Made by a program: the position numbers and the translations under genes. A stretch of 50,800 nt of DNA from Bacillota bacterium (GTDB taxonomy: Bacteria; Bacillota; Clostridia; Oscillospirales; Ruminococcaceae): contig JAEWLW010000021.1 in assembly GCA_023457355.1 (NCBI GenBank), positions 1 to 50,800 on the forward strand, given 5' to 3'. Below, piece after piece: positions 24,543 through 34,082 of this stretch (position 1 is the first letter of the stretch; every line of letters starts with the position of its first letter). Under the pieces are notes generated by a model. That model had not been told where the DNA came from. It did not search any database and saw nothing but the letters and a program-made list of their open reading frames with translations.

Positions 24543-24562
24543 TATTGAAATTTTATTTCACC
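24543..24562 (-). promoter_or_regulatory. Putative RpiR operator upstream of rpiR
   Basis: TATTGAAATTTTATTTCA is identical over 18 bases to the operator at 23175-23192. Two independent promoter regions of the same regulon carrying the same inverted repeat is good support for a RpiR site. Confidence 0.65.
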
Positions 24563-24832
24563 GGTTTTTACAAATAAGATACTGTTCACACAGGAGCCTG
24601 AATTCGGGCAGCAACTTGATTGCTCTGGTTTGAACATCATACTAAAACCCTGTAAGACCGCCATTGGCCTTATGGGGTAATTTTGTCCGCATAGGTGCCG
24701 ACGCAAATAATAAAATGCCATTGTACCCTTATAAATTCCCATTTGTACGCCACCGCTCCCAATGAATTAATGGCAAAAATTCGGATATTGATTCCAAACA
24801 GGATCTTCTTTTAGCTGAAAATGGTATTGGGT
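24563..24832. other. Gap between divergent rpiR and deoR promoters
   Basis: A 66-codon minus-strand frame is the only open one and has no ribosome site or known similarity. I see nothing else until the deoR promoter. Confidence 0.4.
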
Positions 24833-24890
24833 TTGACAAGGATTTTACAATGCTATATAATTGATTCGATAATTATAATTGTTGAATCAA
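24833..24890 (+). promoter_or_regulatory. deoR promoter with overlapping operator
   Basis: TTGACA (24833-24838) and TATAAT (24856-24861) have ideal 17-base spacing: a consensus sigma-A promoter. Right behind it TTGATTC (24861-24867) and GAATCAA (24884-24890) form an inverted repeat across the transcription start. The same half-sites recur in front of the phosphofructokinase gene, so this is a likely autoregulatory DeoR operator. Confidence 0.8.
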
Positions 24891-24930
24891 TAATTATTTA
24901 GAGTTGGATTTACAAAGTTGGGATGGAACT

Positions 24931-25683
24931 ATGAGACAACGCAGGGAAAGTATTGTTGAATTGGTAAATAAAGAAGGCGCCGTGAATTTTGCAAGACTCA
25001 AGGCGGCTTTTCCCGATGTGTCGGAAATGACCTTGCGCAACGACTTAAAATATCTCGATCAGATACGCCGCATCGTCCGGGTTCACGGCGGCGCAAAGTC
25101 GGTGGAGGTCATTATCGGCACCGACGACCTGTTCTATAAGCGTTCCACCCGCAATATGGAGCAAAAGCGGCTGATTGCCGAAAAGGCGATTAAGCTGCTG
25201 CACCCGGGCACTTCAATCTACCTGGATTCGGGTACCACCGCGACCGAGCTGGCCCGGACCTTTCCCGATCAGCCTTATCTGGTATTTACCAGCGGCATCA
25301 GCTGCGCCTTGGAACTCGCCCGCCTGACCCATTCTCAGATTCACATGGTGGGTGGACAAATGAACTGTTACAGCCTGAGCGTTAACGGCATACGCAGCAT
25401 CAGGGAAGTTGAAGAAGTGAACTTCAACATCGCCTTTTTAGGCGTTACCGGCTTTAGTCAGGAGACTGGCTTTAACTGCGGCGTCGAGGAGGAAAGCGAG
25501 CTGAAAAAAGCCGCCATCCGGCGTTCGGAAAAAGTTATTGCCTTGATGGATTCCCAAAAGGTAGGCATTATTAACACCTTTACCTTCGCCGGCCTCAAGG
25601 ATGTTGACGTGGTAATTTCGGACGGTGAACTGGACGCCGATGTAGTCCGGCTGCTTGAAGCCAACGGTATCGAAGTGTTGTAA
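24931..25683 (+). CDS. DeoR/GlpR-family transcriptional repressor
   Basis: A DeoR-type repressor of about 250 residues. The N-terminal winged helix is RQRRESIVELVNKEG followed by MTLRNDLKYLDQ and VRVHGGAK. The C-terminal sensor domain has LDSGTTATELA and NGIRSIREVEEVNFNIAFLG in parts, the sugar-phosphate-binding DeoRC fold. ATG 24931 matches the family start; an upstream TTG at 24904 is also in frame. It precedes 1-phosphofructokinase, the classical context of FruR-like DeoR proteins, whose inducer is a phosphorylated sugar. A terminator separates it from pfkB. Confidence 0.9.
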   Translation: MRQRRESIVELVNKEGAVNFARLKAAFPDVSEMTLRNDLKYLDQIRRIVRVHGGAKSVEVIIGTDDLFYKRSTRNMEQKRLIAEKAIKLLHPGTSIYLDSGTTATELARTFPDQPYLVFTSGISCALELARLTHSQIHMVGGQMNCYSLSVNGIRSIREVEEVNFNIAFLGVTGFSQETGFNCGVEEESELKKAAIRRSEKVIALMDSQKVGIINTFTFAGLKDVDVVISDGELDADVVRLLEANGIEVL

Positions 25684-25720
25684 AGATAAATTGCACAGAT
25701 TTTCCCCAAAGACTTTATAA

Positions 25721-25757
25721 CCATACTCTCATTTCAAAAATGGGAGTATGGTTTTTT
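25721..25757 (+). terminator. Terminator of deoR
   Basis: CCATACTC (25721-25728) pairs with GAGTATGG (25744-25751) and the stem continues inward through CATTT/AAATG, followed by TTTTTT. It lies about 40 bases behind the deoR stop. Confidence 0.85.
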
Positions 25758-25760
25758 GTT

Positions 25761-25851
25761 GAATCAACAACCATTGTATAAATTAGTAAAATATTAACCG
25801 CAAAATGCAGGAATATTATCAATTGATTCGCAGAAAAACTGTTGATATAAT
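25761..25851 (+). promoter_or_regulatory. pfkB promoter with DeoR half-sites
   Basis: GAATCAA at 25761-25767 and TTGATTC at 25823-25829 repeat the half-sites of the deoR operator. The second overlaps the -35 of a promoter TTGATT-17-TATAAT (25823-25828, 25846-25851). Binding of the DeoR protein here would block the pfkB operon. Confidence 0.7.
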
Positions 25852-25922
25852 AAAAATATATTTTGAAATGATAAAAACAGGCTACAGGGCTCGCCTTTGT
25901 CAGCCTAAAGGGAGAAACCGGG

Positions 25923-26870
25923 ATGATTACAACCGTAACGCTTAATCCGGCGGTGGACAAAACCATTGAGATAGACCATTTCACCATCGGTACCGTTAAC
26001 CGTGTTGGTGCTGTGCGCAGCGACCCCGGCGGCAAGGGCATCAATGTTTCCAAGGTGATTGCTTCATTGGGTGGCTGCAGCCGGGTGATAGCAGTGTTGG
26101 GCGGTGCGGCGGGCTCTGTTATTGCGAAAGCTCTCGAAGCGCCGGGCCTGACAGCCGACCTCCTTTTTACCGGCGAAGAAACCCGCACCAATCTTAAGAT
26201 TATTGACAAAACCGGCCGGACCAACACCGATATCAACGAGCCCGGGAAGCCGGTGGATAACCGGATGCTGACGGCTGTGCTTGAGAAGCTGCTGGCCGGA
26301 CTTCATCAGGATGATATCGTTGTGCTGGCAGGCAGCCTGCCCGAAGGCGCCCCGCACAGCCTTTACCGCGACTGGACAGCGGCCTGTAAGGCGAAGGGCG
26401 CCAAAGTTTTTCTGGATGCAGACGATGATCCACTGTTTCTCGGCACCACAGCGGCACCGTTTCTGGTCAAGCCGAACAGCGACGAGCTTTCCCGCCTGTG
26501 TGGCAGGCCGCTCACCACAAGGCAGGCGCTTATAACAGCCGGCAGAAGCCTGCTGGAGCAGGGAATCGGCAAGGTGGCGATATCACTGGGAGCCGAGGGC
26601 GCCCTGCTGCTTACCTCTGAAAAGGCCCTCTGGGCCCAGGGGCTTAAGGTGGCGGTGCAAAGCACCGTGGGAGCAGGCGACGCAATGGTGGCAGCCCTGG
26701 CCTATGGCGAAGAGCGCGGCCTAAGCACGGAAGAAGCCTTTCGGCTCGCAATTGCCGCCAGCGCAGCCAGCGTTATGTGTTCCGGTACACAGGCAGTCGA
26801 AATCTCTGAGATTGAAAAGTTGCTGCCGCTGGTTAAAATACAGCAGCTCGACGGTGCGGTGCTATTATAG
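25923..26870 (+). CDS. pfkB: 1-phosphofructokinase family sugar kinase
   Basis: A PfkB-fold kinase of 315 residues acting on a phosphorylated hexose. It has the family opening ITTVTLNPAVDKTIE, the substrate motif DPGGKGINVSKVI near residue 38, and the ATP/catalytic motif TVGAGDAMVAAL near 250 with the catalytic Asp. Relatives include FruK (fructose-1-phosphate) and LacC (tagatose-6-phosphate). The next gene is related to sorbose-1-phosphate reductase, so the substrate may be fructose-1-phosphate or an epimer. It is transcribed from a DeoR-controlled promoter; the 344-base gap behind it contains a MITE-like repeat. Confidence 0.9.
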   Translation: MITTVTLNPAVDKTIEIDHFTIGTVNRVGAVRSDPGGKGINVSKVIASLGGCSRVIAVLGGAAGSVIAKALEAPGLTADLLFTGEETRTNLKIIDKTGRTNTDINEPGKPVDNRMLTAVLEKLLAGLHQDDIVVLAGSLPEGAPHSLYRDWTAACKAKGAKVFLDADDDPLFLGTTAAPFLVKPNSDELSRLCGRPLTTRQALITAGRSLLEQGIGKVAISLGAEGALLLTSEKALWAQGLKVAVQSTVGAGDAMVAALAYGEERGLSTEEAFRLAIAASAASVMCSGTQAVEISEIEKLLPLVKIQQLDGAVLL

Positions 26871-27044
26871 CTACGTCGTTAGCGCCAAAACCGCCCGGTT
26901 TTTACGGCTTATTTTCGTGTTGCCGCGTTGTTCTCCCAGCTGAGCGTCAGCCTTCCTTGAACGTCTGTCTTGCACCACGAAAAATATCCGCGCAAATGCA
27001 AGTGCGCTTTTGAAATTAAGCAGCTATACGCTGGTATCCCATTG

Positions 27045-27165
27045 AAAAGTTAATGTTTTAGCGGCAGATTTTGCGCCCTGCGTTGTCCTTGTTGTCGGGG
27101 GGGCAGCCCTCTTCCCCTTGTTTTGCCGGGGCAAAAAAATCCGCGCGCCAATCTGTTTAACTTTT
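27045..27165. repeat. MITE-like palindromic repeat, copy C
   Basis: AAAAGTTAA at 27045-27053 is inverted as TTAACTTTT at 27157-27165. The interior resembles copy B in reverse orientation (AACGCAG, GCAAAA and GCCG elements in the same order). It fills most of the gap between pfkB and the dehydrogenase gene; 26871-27044 holds nothing else recognisable. Confidence 0.6.
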
Positions 27166-27214
27166 ATCAAGCATAATGCTTGACAGCATAACAACCGATA
27201 CTTGGAGGTAAAAG

Positions 27215-28492
27215 ATGAAAACAAAGGCATTGCGGCTGTACGGCGCTTCTGACCTGCGGCTGGAGGAATTTGAGCTGCCGCCCATCAGGGATGATGAGAT
27301 TCTGGTCAAGGTGGTTTCCGACAGCATCTGCATGTCCACCTATAAGTGCGCGTTACTGGGCGAAAAGCACAAGCGTGTGCCGGATAATGTGGCCCAACAC
27401 CCCACCATTATGGGGCACGAATTTGCGGGCGATATTGTGCAGGTGGGCAAAAAGCATCTGGGACATTTCGCGCCGGGGATGAAATTCACCCTGCAACCCG
27501 CTTTAAATTACAAGGGCACCATGTGGTCTCCGGGCTACTCCTATGAATTTTTCGGCGGCAACGCCACCTACTGCATCATCCCGCCCGAGGTGATGGAGCT
27601 GGGCTGCCTGCTGGAATATAAGGGCAGGCATTATTATGAGGCCTCCCTGGCCGAGCCGATGTCCTGTTCCATCGGTGCTTTCCGCGCCTGTTTCCACACC
27701 CGGATGGGGGTGTACGTACATGATATGGGCATCAAAGCGGGCGGCAACCTGGCCCTCCTCGCAGGGGCAGGCCCCATGGGGCTGGGGGCGCTGACCTATG
27801 CCCTGCACTGCGACCGCCGCCCCTCGAAGATCGTGGTCACCGATATCGACGCGGCGCGTCTTTCCCGCGCCGAAGCCCTCTTCCCGCCCGAGCAGGCTGC
27901 CAGAGACGGCATCACCCTTCACTTTGTCAATACCACCGGGCCCGATAATCCGGCACAACAGCTTAAAACGCTGGTCGGGGGCGGGTTCGACGACGTCTTT
28001 GTCTACGCGCCGGTCAGGCAGGTCGTGGCGCTGGGCACCGATATACTGGGGCGGGACGGCTGCCTGAATTTCTTTGCCGGGCCCACCGACACCGGCTTCA
28101 AGGCGGAGCTCAACTTCTACGATGTGCATTACAACGCCACCCATGTGATTGGCACCACCGGGGGCAATACGGCGGATATGATAGAATCCCTTGAGTTGAC
28201 CGCCGCAGGCAGAATCAACCCCGCCGTTATGCTGACCCATGTGGGCGGACTGGACAGCGCCCGTGAAGCGACGCTGAACCTGCCTAATATCCCCGGGGGG
28301 AAAAAGATTATCTACACCCACATCGAAATGCCGCTGACCGCCATTGAGGATTTTAGAGAAAAGGGCAAAGAGGATGCGCGCTTTCAGACACTGGCCGATA
28401 TTGTGGCGGCCAACAACGGCCTGTGGTGCGGTGCGGCGGAGGAATACCTGCTTAAGGCATGGCGCAAGCAGCAGGACAAAAGCGTAACATAA
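27215..28492 (+). CDS. Zinc-binding dehydrogenase, L-sorbose-1-phosphate reductase (SorE)-like
   Basis: A 425-residue MDR-family oxidoreductase with the special SorE opening KALRLYGASDLRLEEFELPP and SICMSTYKCALLG, then PTIMGHEFAGDIV with zinc ligands. It carries an unusual insertion, LQPALNYKGTMWSPGYSYEFFGG (given here in outline), and the cofactor motif LLAGAGPMGLGAL. SorE enzymes convert sorbose-1-phosphate and glucitol-6-phosphate. GGAGG lies 7 bases before the ATG. Between a phosphosugar kinase and an ABC importer, it probably interconverts a ketose phosphate and a polyol phosphate. The four structural-zinc cysteines of sorbitol dehydrogenases are absent. Confidence 0.83.
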   Translation: MKTKALRLYGASDLRLEEFELPPIRDDEILVKVVSDSICMSTYKCALLGEKHKRVPDNVAQHPTIMGHEFAGDIVQVGKKHLGHFAPGMKFTLQPALNYKGTMWSPGYSYEFFGGNATYCIIPPEVMELGCLLEYKGRHYYEASLAEPMSCSIGAFRACFHTRMGVYVHDMGIKAGGNLALLAGAGPMGLGALTYALHCDRRPSKIVVTDIDAARLSRAEALFPPEQAARDGITLHFVNTTGPDNPAQQLKTLVGGGFDDVFVYAPVRQVVALGTDILGRDGCLNFFAGPTDTGFKAELNFYDVHYNATHVIGTTGGNTADMIESLELTAAGRINPAVMLTHVGGLDSAREATLNLPNIPGGKKIIYTHIEMPLTAIEDFREKGKEDARFQTLADIVAANNGLWCGAAEEYLLKAWRKQQDKSVT

Positions 28493-28572
28493 TTGCAAAA
28501 ATTGTGACGCTTTTCAGACAAAAGGCCGCCGACCGATGCGCGGCACGGAATGAATGGAATGGAGAAACGGGT

Positions 28573-29726
<1,154 letters not shown>

Positions 29727-29730
<4 letters not shown>

Positions 29731-31379
29731 ATGCGCTCAAAAGAAAACTGGATTTTTGGAGCATTATTTCGATTATTATCATGGCCTTTATCCTGCTGTT
29801 CCTCGTTTACCCTATCGCCGGGCTGATGAAGGAAGCCTTCTTTGTGGAGGGTCAGGGATTTACGTTGGAGGCGTTTGAGCGTTTTTTCAGCAAGAGCTAT
29901 TACTATGCCACCATCGGCAACAGCTTTAAGGTGTCGGTTGCCGTCACTATCCTCAGCCTGCTGCTGGGTATTCCGTTTGCCTATTTCTATACCTTCTTTC
30001 AGCTCAGAGGCAAAAAGATATTGTTCATCCTTTGTCTTCTGTGCACCCTGTCCGCCCCCTTTATCGGCGCTTATTCCTGGATACTGCTCATGGGCAATTC
30101 CGGCCTGGTGACCACCTTTCTCAAGGCCATCGGCATTACCGGGGTCAGCATCTATGGCTTTAAAGGCATCGTGCTGGTGCAGACCCTTAAACTCTTCCCG
30201 CTCGTGGTCATTTATATGAACGGCGCCTTTCGGGATATTGACAATTCGCTGATGGAAGTTTCCGAAAGCATGGGTTGCAAAGGGGTTGAACGCTTTTTCA
30301 AGGTGATTATGACCCTTACCATGCCTACCACCCTGGCAGCCGCACTGCTGGTGTTCATGCGGGCCTTTGCGGACTTTGGTACCCCGGCGCTGATTGGGCA
30401 GGGCTATCAGACCTTTCCTGTTTTAATCTATAACCAATACTTGAGCGAAAACGGCTCCGACTTCCATTTTGCCGCAGCCATCAGCATCCTCGCCATTGTA
30501 GTGACCGGCGTCATCTTCCTTATTCAGAAGTTTGCCACCAACAAATTTAAGTTCACAATGAGTGCCCTGCATCCCATCGCACCCAAACCCGCCACAGGCT
30601 CAAGCGGTGCCATGATGCACGCCTACTGCTACCTGCTGGTTGCTATCGCGCTGGTGCCCCAGCTGTATATCATCAATATGTCCTTCCGCAACTACAACAA
30701 CAGTATTCTGCGTCCCGGCTATTCGCTGATTAATTACGAAAAGGCGCTGGAAAAGATGCTGTTCCGCTCCATCGGCAATACCGTTGTCATCAGCGTTGTA
30801 ACCTTGGCGGTTATCATCGTGTTTGCCATTCTCATCGCCTATCTGGTGGTGCGCAGGAACAACTTTCTCAACAATACCATCGACACCATCTCAATGCTGC
30901 CCTACATCATGCCCGGTGCCGTTATCGGCATCTCGCTGGTTATCGCCTTTAACAAATCCTTTCTCTCACTGACAGGCACATTGGCCATTATGGTGGTTGC
31001 GCTTTCCATCCGGCGCATGCCCTACACCAGCCGCTCGGCTACCGCCTCGATGATGAAGATACCCATCTCGATTGAGGAGGCAGCGATAAGTCTGGGGGCC
31101 TCGAAGGCCAAAACCTTTGTACGCATCACGGTGCCCATGATGTCCAGCGGTATTATCTCAGGCGCGGTGCTCAGCTGGGTCTCAATTATTACAGAGATGT
31201 CCAGCGGCGTTATTCTGTACAATAACAAAACCATCACGCTGACCGTCAGCACCTATAACGCCATCGTCCGGGGCACCTTCGGCGTGGCAGCGGTTTTTGC
31301 AACGGCGACTACCCTCTTCACTGTTCTTTGCCTGATTCTTTACCTCAAATTCACCAAAGTGGAGGACGTCAGGCTCTGA
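29727..31379 (+). CDS. ABC transporter permease, fused double domain (FbpB/AfuB type)
   Basis: A 550-residue permease with about 12 membrane segments formed by two homologous halves. Each half has an EAA loop for the ATPase: MEVSESMGCKGVERFFKVIM in the first and IEEAAISLGASKAKTFVRI in the second. Such fused permeases are typical for iron, aminophosphonate and hexose-phosphate importers. It begins inside the end of the ATPase gene and is followed, after a hairpin, by the solute-binding-protein gene. Confidence 0.92.
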
Positions 31380-31404
31380 CGGCGTGACCTCATCTATCCG
31401 GCAT

Positions 31405-31428
31405 AAATACCGGGCATTCCCGGTATTT
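31405..31428 (+). other. Intercistronic hairpin between permease and binding-protein genes
   Basis: AAATACCGGG and CCCGGTATTT form a perfect 10-base stem with a 4-base loop, without a T-run. It sits in a 229-base spacer ahead of the solute-binding-protein gene. It may shield a processed transcript of the abundant binding protein. Confidence 0.6.
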
Positions 31429-31608
31429 AAGGGCAATCTGAAAATGCAAAACGACAGCTGTTTTCCGCACAGGACGCTTTTGATTCTTAAAACACGGAAT
31501 GTACGGCTTACACCCGTGTTACTCCCGCAAAGCTGCCCTTGCCCGCAAAATAGCCGGCGTTGCCCCTTTTCAGAGGCATCCTCAATAAGATTAAGGAGAT
31601 ATAGAAAC

Positions 31609-32712
31609 ATGAAGAAATTATTCAGTACCCTTCTTGCCCTGACAATGGTTCTTGCTTTGGCAGCGTGCGGCAGCAAGCCCTCGCAACAACCCGCATCCTC
31701 AGTCAGTGAAGCGCCCGGCAGCAGCGCCCCCGCAGAAGAGAGAGCCTATTGGCTCAAGGGCGCTGACGAGGTCACCGGCACCATTAACGTCTACACCACC
31801 ATGGAAGAAACCCAACAGGAGACCCTGCGCACGCTGTGGCAACAGTACTATCCCAACTGTAAAATCGAATTCCAGTCTGACTCGGTGGGAACGCTGATCA
31901 CCCGCCTGCAGTCGGAATCTAACGCGCCTGTGGCCGATGTGCTCATTGGCGGTCTCTTCGAGGCAGACGGCAGCAAGTACCACGAGGTGCTGCAGCCCTA
32001 TACTGCAGTCAACGACGCAGAACAGAACTACCATGACCCGGCCGGCTATTATACGCTGTATGACGTTCAGGTAATGTGCCTGATTACCAATGAGGATATT
32101 CTCAAAGAGCTTGGCATTGAGGTCAATGGTTACAAAGACCTGCTTCAGCCCGAGCTTAAGGGTAAAATCATCATGGCCGATCCCAGCGCATCCTCCAGCG
32201 CATACCGCCAGCTCCAGACCATTCTTGCCACCATGGGCGATCAGTTTGACGACGACAAGGGCTGGGATTATATCAAGGAGCTGATGATTCAGGCCAACGG
32301 CATCATTACCACCAGCTCTTCTCAGGTTTACAACGACGTCATTAATGGCGAATATGCGGTGGGCCTTTCCTATGAATCCACCGTGCAAGCCATGATTGCC
32401 GACGGGGCTACCAACGTTGAGTGCATCTACATGGAAGAAGGCAACACTGCTATGGCAGGTGGCGCGGCTATTGTTAAGGGTGCGCCGAACAAGGTGGCCG
32501 CGGAGGCAATGATGAACCTGCTGGCCAGCAACATCTTCCAGGATGCCCGTTCGCAGCAGTCCGGCGGCCGTGGAACCAACTCTCTGTGTGCCGATTCTGG
32601 CCTGCCTGCCGACAGCACATTGGGTCTGGTTCCGCTCGATTTCGATTATCTGGCGAAATCCAAGTCTCAGCTTATGGACCGTTGGGCAACTCTCTGGGCA
32701 AGCGTCAACTAA
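31609..32712 (+). CDS. ABC transporter solute-binding lipoprotein (FbpA/AfuA-like)
   Basis: A 367-residue lipoprotein: signal MKKLFSTLLALTMVLALAAC with lipobox, then a Ser/Pro-rich linker. The body has the type II binding fold seen in FbpA, AfuA and aminophosphonate-binding proteins (GTINVYTTMEET, PVADVLIGGLFEADG, LLQPELKGKIIMADPSASSS in outline, SYESTVQAMI). AAGGAG lies upstream of the ATG at 31609. Iron-binding tyrosine pairs of FbpA are not obvious; the Ser-rich PSASSSAY segment suits a phosphate or other anion. With pfkB and the SorE-like gene in the operon, a sugar or polyol phosphate is the best guess. A broken paralogue lies at 41034. Confidence 0.9.
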   Translation: MKKLFSTLLALTMVLALAACGSKPSQQPASSVSEAPGSSAPAEERAYWLKGADEVTGTINVYTTMEETQQETLRTLWQQYYPNCKIEFQSDSVGTLITRLQSESNAPVADVLIGGLFEADGSKYHEVLQPYTAVNDAEQNYHDPAGYYTLYDVQVMCLITNEDILKELGIEVNGYKDLLQPELKGKIIMADPSASSSAYRQLQTILATMGDQFDDDKGWDYIKELMIQANGIITTSSSQVYNDVINGEYAVGLSYESTVQAMIADGATNVECIYMEEGNTAMAGGAAIVKGAPNKVAAEAMMNLLASNIFQDARSQQSGGRGTNSLCADSGLPADSTLGLVPLDFDYLAKSKSQLMDRWATLWASVN

Positions 32713-32743
32713 TCGGAGCATCCTTCTGCCTATAAAAAATAAG

Positions 32744-32790
32744 CAAGACGCCGGTGCCGCCTTATGTGGCACCGGCGTCTTGAAATTTTA
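32744..32790 (+). terminator. Terminator of the ABC transporter operon
   Basis: A perfect 15-base stem (CAAGACGCCGGTGCC at 32744-32758 against 32768-32782), followed by AAATTTTA, 30 bases behind the binding-protein stop codon. Confidence 0.85.
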
Positions 32791-32921
32791 AGCAGACTAC
32801 CCTTCCACGTCGTAGAGATGACGACTTGCTGTCGCTCCCGGCATGTTTGTTGCGCCTTTTTATCAAGCATAATGGTGTATTTCTGTTATTTGAAACATAC
32901 AACAACTTGCGATCAATTTTT

Positions 32922-33434
32922 CTACTCATGGTGATGGTGCTCGTGGCCGCAGTGGGTGTCGGCAATTTTCTCTCCCGCGTCGGTAAGGGCCATGCTGCCC
33001 AGCTCCAGCACCGGGGTATTCCCCAGAAAGCCGGGCTTGGTAGCGCCCTCCGTCACGGTAGAACAAAAATACTCGTAGAGGGCGCTCCCTTTGTACTCCT
33101 CATAGCCGTACCTGTCCAGGGGAATGTCATAGTCTAAGGTGATGAGCCCCATGTCCTCCAGTCTTTGCAGAAAGGCGCCTGCCTCCTTGACCATGGCTAT
33201 ATCGTCGGCGGTAGAGCGGATAAAAACCGGTGCCAGGGCTGTGGCGATAAAATCTTCCTCCCGGCTGTCCTCCACCGAAAAGCGGGCCACAGGCAGATAG
33301 CGGCGGTGATATAGCTGATGGAGGAAATCCTTTTGGTTTTCTGTCACTTCAAGCGGTGCAGTAGGATCGCCAGCTGAGTGGGGATGCTTATGGTCGTGGC
33401 CGCAACCACAACCGCAGTGCTCGTCATGTAGCAT
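32922..33434 (-). CDS. Small protein with His/Cys-rich ends and a winged-helix-like core
   Basis: A 170-residue protein I do not recognise. From the ATG at 33434 (GGGAG 8 bases upstream) it opens with a metal-binding-looking stretch HDEHCGCGCGHDHKHPH and ends with HCGHEHHHH. Between them lie helices and a segment with two strands: FLHQLYHRRYLPVARFS, then MVKEAGAFLQRLEDMGLITLDYD (outline), GSALYEYF and LGSMALTDAGEKI. Order and the closing LTDAGEKI resemble a winged-helix DNA-binding domain. A metal sensor, metallochaperone or nickel/zinc store are all possible. The frame stays open to 33545, but the earlier part is not conserved-looking. A short fragment with similar sequence lies at 46508. 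Confidence 0.7.
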   Translation of the reverse strand: MLHDEHCGCGCGHDHKHPHSAGDPTAPLEVTENQKDFLHQLYHRRYLPVARFSVEDSREEDFIATALAPVFIRSTADDIAMVKEAGAFLQRLEDMGLITLDYDIPLDRYGYEEYKGSALYEYFCSTVTEGATKPGFLGNTPVLELGSMALTDAGEKIADTHCGHEHHHHE

Positions 33435-33476
33435 CGTAGTTCTCCCGTCCTTGTGATTTGATAAAACTATGATTTT

Positions 33477-33549
33477 TTGAAAACAAACGCCGTCAGGCAT
33501 GCCATATCGCGTAGCAGGTGCCGCACACCCTATTCTTGAAAACAAACGC
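33477..33549 (-). repeat. Direct repeat upstream of the His/Cys-rich gene
   Basis: TTGAAAACAAACGC occurs at 33477-33490 and again at 33536-33549, 59 bases apart, upstream of the minus-strand gene. The copies are identical over 14 bases. They could be regulator sites or a small duplicated promoter part; a third weaker GGCGTTTTTATT lies at 33594. Confidence 0.5.
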
Positions 33550-33662
33550 GAATGGGCTTGCCAATGCCGTCGCCCTTAGGCGGATAGCACCACAGGCGTT
33601 TTTATTCATTAATTATCATACCCCGGAATCACAAAAAAGTCCACGCAAATATCGGGGGCAGT

Positions 33663-33957
33663 TCAGCGGAAATGCACGTTATTCAGGGCCATAATCCGCT
33701 TATTGAACCAATACCGCTCTCCTGCGTATGTAACAACGGCCACCTCGCAAACGCGTCTGCGCAAAATAACCCGCTATACAGCCGACTAAAGCCAAGCACA
33801 GGGATAACGACCGGCGCCGCCGAGCCGGAAAATGCGCCTATTTGTGCGCCAGCGGCGGCACCTGCCCAGCGTCCACCGATGTTAGCGGCAGCGGCAATTG
33901 CTGGGCTTTTCTTCCCTGATTTTTATGGGCATCCTTCAAGGCTTTGCCACATTATAG
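33663..33957 (-). pseudogene. Decayed glycine-zipper membrane protein gene
   Basis: Three frames on the minus strand join into one plausible small protein. GKALKDAHKNQG opens it, SPAIAAANIGGRWAGAAAG and AQIGAFSGSAAPVVIPVLGF form a Gly/Ala-rich double-span glycine zipper, and DAFARW then VVTYAGERYWFNKRIMA close it. At least two frameshifts separate the parts. No credible start codon precedes them. Intact relatives are small membrane proteins of unknown role; I cannot assign one. It lies beyond the TAXI-TRAP operon terminator. Confidence 0.55.
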
Positions 33958-33979
33958 GGACTGTTCGCCATTTAACAGG

Positions 33980-34009
33980 GAGAAAAGCCCTTCAATTCTG
34001 TTGAAGGGC
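33980..34009 (-). terminator. Terminator of the TAXI-TRAP operon
   Basis: On the minus strand GCCCTTCAA and TTGAAGGGC form a 9-base stem followed by TTTTCTCCC, about 75 bases past the permease stop. Confidence 0.75.
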
Positions 34010-34082
34010 CCTTCAGTATTTACGCTCTTCTAAATTTATAATGGGACAGGGTAAAATAAAGAATGAAAGCCTTTGGGATTAG

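Noticed and set aside
24542..24742. 66-codon minus-strand frame upstream of rpiR
   Set aside because: Contains the putative RpiR operator and has no ribosome site or similarity.
33672..34004. 110-codon plus-strand frame
   Set aside because: Shadow of the decayed glycine-zipper gene on the minus strand, which has far better protein-like content.
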